From NCBI GenBank assembly GCA_014377485.1, contig JACMPM010000097.1, positions 1 to 49,928 on the forward strand: a stretch of DNA of 49,928 bases, in the 5' to 3' direction. Source of the stretch: Bacteriovorax sp. (lineage in GTDB: Bacteria; Bdellovibrionota; Bacteriovoracia; Bacteriovoracales; Bacteriovoracaceae). The notes under the pieces are model-generated. The model saw only the letters and a list, made by a program, of their open reading frames with translations. It had not been told where the DNA came from and did no database searches. Within the stretch, counting starts at the first letter, position 1. Each line of letters begins with the position of its first letter. Positions 44,723-49,928 of this stretch are shown here, in pieces. A program made the position numbers and the translations under genes.

Positions 44723-45636
44723 TGTTCTTTTTTTTCTGGAATTGCCAAAGAAGCAATAATCGAAATAGCGATTGTTCCAAGAACAATTGCCAATGACAAA
44801 CTAGTTGAAATTTTTACGTAGTGCTCGAGAAGCATTTTAGAACCGATAAAAATCAAGACTGCCGAAAGTGCATATGAAAGAAATCGGAACAGTCCTATAA
44901 CTCCTGCAAACGCAAAGTAAAGCGAACGCAAACCTAAAATAGCAAAAATATTTGAAGTGTAAGCGATAAAAGGATTTTTAGTTACGGAAAGAGTGGCAGG
45001 AATTGAATCGAGTGCAAAAATAACGTCCGTTGATTCAACAATAAGCAAAACCAAAAAAAGTGGTGTCATATAAAAAATTCCACTTTTTTTCACAAAAAAT
45101 TTATGGCCTACAAAATGATTTGTCATCTTAAAGTATTTTTTTGATATTTTATAAATCATACCATTTTCAGGATTCATTTCTTTATCACCTGAAAAGAACA
45201 TCTTAAAACCGGTATAAATTAAAAAAGCACCGAAGACATAGAGGACAAAGTGAAAATGTTCGATTAGCGCAACACCGCCTAAAATAAAAACAATTCTCAT
45301 CACCAATGCTCCCAAAATCCCCCAAAAGAGGACACGGTGCTGGTATCGGGGATCAACTTTAAAGTATCCAAAGATGATGGTCATAACAAATATGTTATCG
45401 ATACTTAAGCTTTTCTCTAAGACATAACAAGTCAAAAACTCATAGGCTTCTTGAGAACCCATATATCGATAAACACCTAAATTAAAAATTAGAGCGAATG
45501 TAATCCAGACAAATGTCCAAATTAAGGATTCTTTCACGGAAATTTCGTTTTCCTTGCGATGAAAAACACCGAGGTCAAGAGCCAACATAACAAAAACAAA
45601 AATATGAAACCAAATCCACCAAGATAACTGAACCAA
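44719..45636 (-). CDS. TerC/Alx family membrane protein
   Basis: This 305-residue inner-membrane protein has about nine helices and typical TerC motifs: ALDLGVFHRKENEISVKESL, the Asp-bearing LEKSLSIDNIFVMTIIFGYF, and LLIVESTDVIFALDSIPATL, SVTKNPFIAYTSNIFAILGL. Members such as Alx and TerC help manganese export or tellurite resistance. The start is TTG at 45636 with AAGGAG 7 nt upstream. Its 3' end overlaps the NhaR-like gene by 4 nt. Confidence 0.92.
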   Translation of the reverse strand: MVQLSWWIWFHIFVFVMLALDLGVFHRKENEISVKESLIWTFVWITFALIFNLGVYRYMGSQEAYEFLTCYVLEKSLSIDNIFVMTIIFGYFKVDPRYQHRVLFWGILGALVMRIVFILGGVALIEHFHFVLYVFGAFLIYTGFKMFFSGDKEMNPENGMIYKISKKYFKMTNHFVGHKFFVKKSGIFYMTPLFLVLLIVESTDVIFALDSIPATLSVTKNPFIAYTSNIFAILGLRSLYFAFAGVIGLFRFLSYALSAVLIFIGSKMLLEHYVKISTSLSLAIVLGTIAISIIASLAIPEKKEH

Positions 45637-45708
45637 GCAAAAACTCCTTTTCTGATTTTTTACTATAGTATCATTGATATCTAAAAAATTCTAAGATAGC
45701 TTTCACCA

Positions 45709-46293
45709 ATGGATCAAGAAAACTTAATTTTCTCATTAATAGAACGAGGTTGGTACAGCTGTGAGTCTTTTTTAGATCCCACTCTTTGCCAAAGTCTTAT
45801 TACTGAACTCAACTCCTTTCCTTTAAGAGCTTCAAAAATTGGCAAAGGCAGCAATGAACAAATTATCCCTTCCGTAAGAAACGATTCTATTTATTGGTTA
45901 AGCGAAACCCATAATAGCCGTGTCCAAAACGAATACCTGGATCAAATAAATAAATTGATAAGGATTCTCAATCGGGAACTTTATTTAGGCTTAAAACAAT
46001 TTGAAGGGCATTTTGCTCGTTACGATCAAGATGGTTTTTATAAAAAACACCTTGATCAGTTCAAAGGCAACAATGAACGACTAGTAAGTGTTATTACTTA
46101 TCTTAACACTCCTTTACAGGGTGGAGAATTAAAAATCTACTCAAGAGACAATCAGGACGTTGTTGAGGTGGAAATTGCCCCAAGGGCTGGAACTTTAGTT
46201 TGCTTTTTAAGTAATCAAATCTATCATGAAGTATTGCCCACAAAAAGCGAACGCTTATCCATTGCAGGATGGCTACGCACAACAATTCTTTAA
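45709..46293 (+). CDS. 2OG-Fe(II) oxygenase (prolyl-4-hydroxylase type)
   Basis: This 194-residue cytoplasmic dioxygenase has the iron triad His114-x-Asp116 (KKHLDQF) and distal His173 (QIYHEVLP), with the 2-oxoglutarate-binding Arg182 in SERLSIAGWLR. The double-stranded beta-helix strands (RLVSVITYLNTPLQGGELKI, APRAGTLVCFLS) are clear. Prolyl-4-hydroxylase-type bacterial homologues modify ribosomal proteins or EF-Tu, but no target is implied by the context. It ends 10 nt before the acyltransferase gene. Confidence 0.88.
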   Translation: MDQENLIFSLIERGWYSCESFLDPTLCQSLITELNSFPLRASKIGKGSNEQIIPSVRNDSIYWLSETHNSRVQNEYLDQINKLIRILNRELYLGLKQFEGHFARYDQDGFYKKHLDQFKGNNERLVSVITYLNTPLQGGELKIYSRDNQDVVEVEIAPRAGTLVCFLSNQIYHEVLPTKSERLSIAGWLRTTIL

Positions 46294-46303
46294 TAGCAGA
46301 AGT

Positions 46304-46954
46304 ATGTTAACAAAAATTATTGCTCAACTTATTTATTTTTGCATTAGATTATTAAATCTTACTTATCGCTATGAGTTCATAGGTCTGGAACACAAACAAA
46401 AAGTTCAGGCCACACACCCTCAAAAAACTTTTACCTATGCTCTTTGGCATCAAAACTTAATTGGTGCAATCTTCTCTCATATCGGCGAACACTTCACAAT
46501 GGTTATTTCCGAATCCAAAGACGGTGAATTAGTGGCCGTGACATGTGAAAAATTCGGGCACCATCCGGCCCGCGGAAGTTCTACGCGTGGTGGAAAAAAA
46601 GCTATGATTGAAATCGTAAAAAATATGAAAAAAGGTTTTCCAGGCGCACTTACTGTCGATGGACCTAAAGGACCAGCTCATATGGTTAAACCAGGTATCA
46701 TCGAGATTGCGAGACTCTGTAAATGTGCCATTCTTCCCCTTTCGCCTTATGCAGATAAAAACTGGGTTTTTAAAAAAAGTTGGGATCAATTCAGGATACC
46801 GAAGCCATTCACTAAAATCATTGTCGTAATTGGTGAACCGATTTATATCGGAGAAGAAATGATTAGAGATAATTATGATGATATTGCAAAATTGATTGGT
46901 CAGAAAATAGAGCTTGGCGAAGAAGTCGCCAAGGCTCATTTATTAAAAAACTAG
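46304..46954 (+). CDS. DUF374 lysophospholipid acyltransferase-like protein
   Basis: This 216-residue protein has an N-terminal membrane helix (LIYFCIRLLNLTY). Its LPLAT-like core has ALWHQNLIGAIF, where the catalytic His-x4-D motif of PlsC is represented by His-Gln-Asn as in the DUF374 (LpxL-like) subgroup. Other blocks are ISESKDGELVA, ARGSSTRGGKKAM and TVDGPKGPAHMVKPG. It may acylate a lipid or lipid A precursor at the inner membrane. ATG 46304 lies 10 nt after the oxygenase stop; the longer frame from 46226 overlaps that gene and is unlikely. Confidence 0.87.
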   Translation: MLTKIIAQLIYFCIRLLNLTYRYEFIGLEHKQKVQATHPQKTFTYALWHQNLIGAIFSHIGEHFTMVISESKDGELVAVTCEKFGHHPARGSSTRGGKKAMIEIVKNMKKGFPGALTVDGPKGPAHMVKPGIIEIARLCKCAILPLSPYADKNWVFKKSWDQFRIPKPFTKIIVVIGEPIYIGEEMIRDNYDDIAKLIGQKIELGEEVAKAHLLKN

Positions 46955-46957
46955 TTT

Positions 46958-47321
46958 TCAATAATTAGACTTGTCGCAGGTTTTCCGGCACTTTGATAAG
47001 GCTAATTTTAAATTATTAGCACCAATATCGTAATCAAAATTTTTATTTTCCATTCCAGCTTAAAAAAGAGCGGAAGACATTTAGAAGTAGCGTAATAGTC
47101 GGCCTGACCTTCAGCTAAAGACCATCCTCTTAAGCCAGAATTAGCTCTTAAAATTTTAGGGGCACCGCCAAGTCATGATTGATTAATGACCTGCTCAATC
47201 TTTTTTTAATTTCAGGACCAATGATCGTCTGAACTTTATCCAAGATTTGGTTGAAGTCAGTATCGCTTAATCCACCAAAGGATTTATTCCCAAAAATAAT
47301 CCCGTAATTGCAGTCTTCATC
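46958..47321 (-). pseudogene. Remnant of a protein with EGQADYY motif
   Basis: Read leftward, one frame gives DEDCNYGIIFGNKSFGGLSD, then TDFNQILDKVQTIIGPEIKK and a stop. Another frame gives LRGWSLAEGQADYYATSKCL, and a third NNLKLALSKCRKTCDKSNY to a TGA at 46958. The pieces are in order and protein-like, indicating a gene broken by at least two frame changes and lacking its 5' part (no signal or start). EGQADYY plus paired cysteines recall exported zinc-hydrolase-like proteins, but I cannot name the family. Confidence 0.55.
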
Positions 47322-47598
47322 CTTACTCCTATCAATTGCCGGGAAAAGAAAAGGTTACAACCCAAGTAATTGTTTTAAATTAAAAGAAATTGTTGTCGCA
47401 GATAACGGGGTCGATACTTATTTGATATTACCTAAAATAAAACAAGTAAAAACGTTTTGTCCTAAAAAGATAATTCCTTTTACTTACGAATTTAATGTTC
47501 CGGAAAAACTCGAGGTTGATAAAGTATTATTACATGTGCGTATTATGGCCGGTAGATCAGTGAAGACCTTCTTTAATAATAAGACGTTAGATAAATAG
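47308..47598 (+). CDS. Hypothetical protein or gene fragment
   Basis: A 96-codon forward ORF whose only start is a TTG directly after a stop, with no ribosome binding site. From residue 25 it reads like a genuine beta-rich domain: LKEIVVADNGVDTYLILPKI, TFCPKKIIPFTYEFNVPEKL, KVLLHVRIMAGRSVKTFFNN. The first 24 residues look random. It abuts the EGQADYY remnant on the other strand. I regard it as the surviving 3' end of a larger gene; a terminator hairpin follows. It may not be expressed. Confidence 0.4.
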   Translation: MQSSSLLLSIAGKRKGYNPSNCFKLKEIVVADNGVDTYLILPKIKQVKTFCPKKIIPFTYEFNVPEKLEVDKVLLHVRIMAGRSVKTFFNNKTLDK

Positions 47599-47614
47599 TT
47601 TTTAAGTCTTCAGG

Positions 47615-47643
47615 AATGGGGCTTTACTCAGTGAAGCCCCATT
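47615..47643. terminator. Hairpin between convergent genes
   Basis: Stem AATGGGGCTT (47615-47624) with AAGCCCCATT (47634-47643), 9-nt loop, 10 bp perfect. T-rich tracts lie on the plus side (CAGTTTTTAG). It sits between the forward ORF ending at 47598 and the reverse gene ending at 47651. Confidence 0.65.
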
Positions 47644-47650
47644 TCAGTTT

Positions 47651-49660
47651 TTAGTTTAAATCATCTCCTAAAGCTTTATTACAATTTATTCGTTCGAACC
47701 TATCTTGAATCTCGCGAGCTAAAACTTTAGCGGCTGAAACATCTATCATCGACTTACCTAAAAAAGAAGTTCCATTAAATGTTCTTGTTAAATATTTTTC
47801 TTCGTCAGCTGGATCTATCTGTTCTTTCTTTAATTTTCTAAGTGCCAAAATCGTTGATTTATAATGGCGCTGAATTTTTTCAATTGGACTCGAGCCACCA
47901 TTAGTTTCTTCATCCAATGTATTGTTGTAATAATTACGAGAATCAGTATGAAACAAATCCTTATTGGTTACAATAAAGTCATAACCTTCCTGCACTACAC
48001 TCTCTGCATATTTATAACTAATTCGGATTTTCTGAATATCCTGACAAATATATGTGGCTGGAGACTTATCGACCTTGAAGTTTTTTGGTTGATCGCCATA
48101 CTTTGTATTAAAGCGTTCAATTTTTTCTCTAAATGTTTTAGCCTCAGCATAACTTTTCTGGGTCGTGTATTTGAGGAATTTTTCTCCCCATTCTCCATAA
48201 ATTTGTTCACTTATATTTTTATAGTTTTCAAGCATAGAGACCATATTATCTGTACCGTCATCCGTGGCAGAGTACTCTTTAGGAGAAACCACCCGATTTA
48301 ATCTTTCTTCAATTTTTTTCAGTTCTGCTAATCTGGGAGTATAAAGTTCAAGCTTTTTTTGCAAATCACTTACTTTTAATTTTTTTGCCTCAATGTTCTT
48401 AGTTGAAGCTATTTCTTCTTTAATTCCGATATCACTAAGAATTCGTGTCACGTGAAACAGAATTTTTGCTCTTTGGTTATCGTTAAATTCACTAGCCTTA
48501 ATCGTTAATAATTGACCAAAATTTAAAACATCTATAGAATTAAATTTTGCTAAATCCTGTAAAAAAATATCATCCAACATTGGAATTGAACTTATTTTCA
48601 GACTTCTATAATTATTTAATTGAGTAACTAATAAGTCATAATCCTGAGCGACTTTAGTAATCATGATTAATTTTTGCGTTTCACTTGGAAGAACGGCAGA
48701 ATCTACAATCCCAACTGATAAATAAGTTTTCACACGGTTTAAATTTTTCTTGAAGATTGTTACATCTCCGACTAATTCAACTAATGCTTCTTGGTCCATT
48801 GATTCTAATGTTTTCTTTTCATCCGTTTTTTCTTGCGCCAATGCTTTTATTGAAATATTTATTTTTTCTATCAAGTCTTTGGTATCTTTTAAGTCTTCAC
48901 GGCTTGAATTGTCTTCTACATCAAGGGCCCCACGGCTTTCAAGGTCGTGGCGAATATCGTAGAACGAACAATTTAATTTTATAAAAGTTTGGCGATCAAT
49001 ATTTTTCACGAAATCAAATTTTTGTTTAATAATCATATCTATTAATCGCAATGCAGATGAAACGATAAAACCACCACCAGCGACAATTATTCCCAATTCA
49101 TTTCCAGATAATAAACCTAATTGAGTTGAGTCATTTATTAAATCGGCAGTCATTTCTAGCACGCGACCATCATCCAGATTACATTGATTTTTTTTGATCA
49201 TGGTAGTGATATTTGAAAATAGTGTAGAAAATTTAGCTCCGTTCAAAGCAGTCGTTGAGGTGCTCGTAGAAGTTGTCGACGCTGCTGTAGTTCCGGTGGC
49301 AGGAGTTGTTGCGGCACTAGTTGAATCATTCCCAGTTATTGCATTTAAGAGACTTGAGCCATCAACAGTCTTGTCAATAATATTTCTATTTTTTAATTCA
49401 TCTTGAATATCTTTTACAGAGTTTAAAACCTCGGTCATCTTTCCAGGATCTTTTTGAAGGCAATTACTTTTAAAAATATTCTTTATGGTTTCAGTCTTAG
49501 TTAGAAGATCTGCAAATTTTTTTGATTCCAAAGGACAGGCCTTTGGTCTTTCTGGGGTTACTTTATACTTTTTAATAAGTGCATTCACCTGGTCAAGCTC
49601 TTGGGCATGAAGGTTAGAAGTACTCGTAAAAGCAAACAATAAGAGTAATGCTAATTTCAT
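47651..49660 (-). CDS. Large exported helical protein of unknown function
   Basis: This 669-residue precursor has signal peptide KLALLLLFAFTSTSNLHA. A Thr/Ser/Ala-rich low-complexity linker at about residues 125-165 (TSAATTPATGTTAAS) separates an N-terminal region from a long helical, partly coiled-coil region (e.g. DLIEKINISIKALAQEKTDE and KKLKVSDLQKKLELYTPRLA). Cysteines are few. ATG 49660 has GAGG upstream; an ORF extension to 49756 is rejected. The sequence resembles large periplasmic or cell-surface proteins specific to predatory relatives, but no domain is recognised. It is divergent from the acyl-CoA synthetase start at 49860. Confidence 0.72.
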   Translation of the reverse strand: MKLALLLLFAFTSTSNLHAQELDQVNALIKKYKVTPERPKACPLESKKFADLLTKTETIKNIFKSNCLQKDPGKMTEVLNSVKDIQDELKNRNIIDKTVDGSSLLNAITGNDSTSAATTPATGTTAASTTSTSTSTTALNGAKFSTLFSNITTMIKKNQCNLDDGRVLEMTADLINDSTQLGLLSGNELGIIVAGGGFIVSSALRLIDMIIKQKFDFVKNIDRQTFIKLNCSFYDIRHDLESRGALDVEDNSSREDLKDTKDLIEKINISIKALAQEKTDEKKTLESMDQEALVELVGDVTIFKKNLNRVKTYLSVGIVDSAVLPSETQKLIMITKVAQDYDLLVTQLNNYRSLKISSIPMLDDIFLQDLAKFNSIDVLNFGQLLTIKASEFNDNQRAKILFHVTRILSDIGIKEEIASTKNIEAKKLKVSDLQKKLELYTPRLAELKKIEERLNRVVSPKEYSATDDGTDNMVSMLENYKNISEQIYGEWGEKFLKYTTQKSYAEAKTFREKIERFNTKYGDQPKNFKVDKSPATYICQDIQKIRISYKYAESVVQEGYDFIVTNKDLFHTDSRNYYNNTLDEETNGGSSPIEKIQRHYKSTILALRKLKKEQIDPADEEKYLTRTFNGTSFLGKSMIDVSAAKVLAREIQDRFERINCNKALGDDLN

Positions 49661-49859
49661 AATTGGCCTCATTAAAAAAATGGCGAAAGAATTCATAATT
49701 AACAAAGCAAACTCTATGCCGTTAGTAGGCTTTGTTTTATGAGGGCTTGGAAGCACACATGTCTAATTAATCAGCGAAGTGTCTAGGTTCTAGACGATTC
49801 TCAAAGCTTTATGCCATAATTTAACTACGGATTGAAGAATGCACAAAGAGGTCTTTTTT

Positions 49860-49928
49860 ATGGAACACAATTACGAATGGGGACTTGAAAAAAAACCTGC
49901 AAACTATACTTCATTAACTCCGCTCGAA
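49860..49928 (+). CDS. Acyl-CoA synthetase, N-terminal fragment cut by the window
   Basis: Only 23 codons are visible: MEHNYEWGLEKKPANYTSLT followed by PLE. GL-x-K-x-PANY-x-(P/S)LTPL is the characteristic N-terminus of fatty acyl-CoA synthetases (AMP-binding family) such as medium-chain/acyl-CoA ligases. AGAGG lies upstream of the ATG. The enzyme would activate fatty acids to CoA thioesters. The identification rests on this short motif alone; the rest lies beyond the window. Confidence 0.65.
   Translation, partial: MEHNYEWGLEKKPANYTSLTPLE

Noticed and set aside
48750-49406. Several forward ORFs of 70-75 codons
   Set aside because: They are antisense shadows of the 669-residue exported protein; the Val-rich one mirrors its Thr/Ser-rich linker.
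1-49928. CRISPR arrays, tRNA or rRNA genes, insertion sequences, prophage
   Set aside because: Looked for repeated spacers, tRNA T-loop signatures, transposase or integrase motifs and long direct repeats by eye; none was found, though small RNAs could be missed without covariance searches.

Overview
The window is about 50 kb of AT-rich bacterial chromosome with dense, mostly single-copy genes. It carries no rRNA, tRNA, CRISPR array, transposase or phage gene that I can see. The organism is probably a Gram-negative relative of the Bdellovibrionota (Bacteriovorax-like predatory bacteria). That is an inference from four things: base composition, the many secreted hydrolases with Sec signal peptides, lipoproteins with lipobox cysteines, and the gene content (FlgC-like lipoprotein remnant, L,D-transpeptidase, several proteases). 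No phylogenetic marker was analysed.

Layout. 1-4.1 kb: the 5' end of an unknown reverse gene, a decayed ORF, a small acidic protein, an AI-2E family permease, and an ECF sigma / zinc anti-sigma / signal peptidase I operon. 4.1-12 kb: a degraded FlgC-like lipoprotein, then a block of secreted hydrolases (PHB-depolymerase-type esterase, S41 protease plus alpha/beta-hydrolase, another alpha/beta-hydrolase), a beta-barrel-like protein and a second AI-2E permease paralogous to the first. 12-17 kb: NTF2-fold proteins, a GFA-type zinc protein, a broken thpR, DUF1761 and DoxX membrane proteins, and a caspase-fold protein whose catalytic Cys is replaced by Ser. 17-24 kb: L,D-transpeptidase, secreted metalloprotease, lipoprotein, RlmN, hemolysin-III/PAQR protein, truncated ClC channel, AEC transporter and an orphan OmpR-type regulator. 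24.2-30 kb: a reverse-strand operon with mmsA-like dehydrogenase, URC1-like GTP cyclohydrolase II, URC4/DUF1688, upp and udk. 30-33 kb: small secreted protein, FUSC-like protein, histidine-kinase remnant, SDR. 33-41.5 kb: complete kdpFABCDE potassium-uptake operon followed by an exported beta-carbonic anhydrase. 41.6-49.9 kb: GNAT-like protein, baeRF-type protein, NhaR-like regulator, TerC protein, 2OG-Fe(II) oxygenase with a DUF374 acyltransferase, gene remnants, a large exported coiled-coil-like protein, and the first codons of an acyl-CoA synthetase.

How the genes work together. The most coherent system is the 24.7-30 kb operon. It pairs the diagnostic proteins of the yeast URC uracil-catabolism route (Urc1, Urc4, and a uracil phosphoribosyltransferase matching Urc6) with a CoA-acylating semialdehyde dehydrogenase and uridine kinase. 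This suggests salvage or breakdown of uridine/uracil to acetyl-CoA. The Kdp operon gives high-affinity K+ uptake with its own two-component control. The secreted hydrolases would suit digestion of external or prey polymers.

A second theme is gene decay. At least five loci (FlgC-like lipoprotein, thpR, ClC channel, histidine kinase, EGQADYY protein) are recognisable pseudogenes, several with multiple frameshifts.
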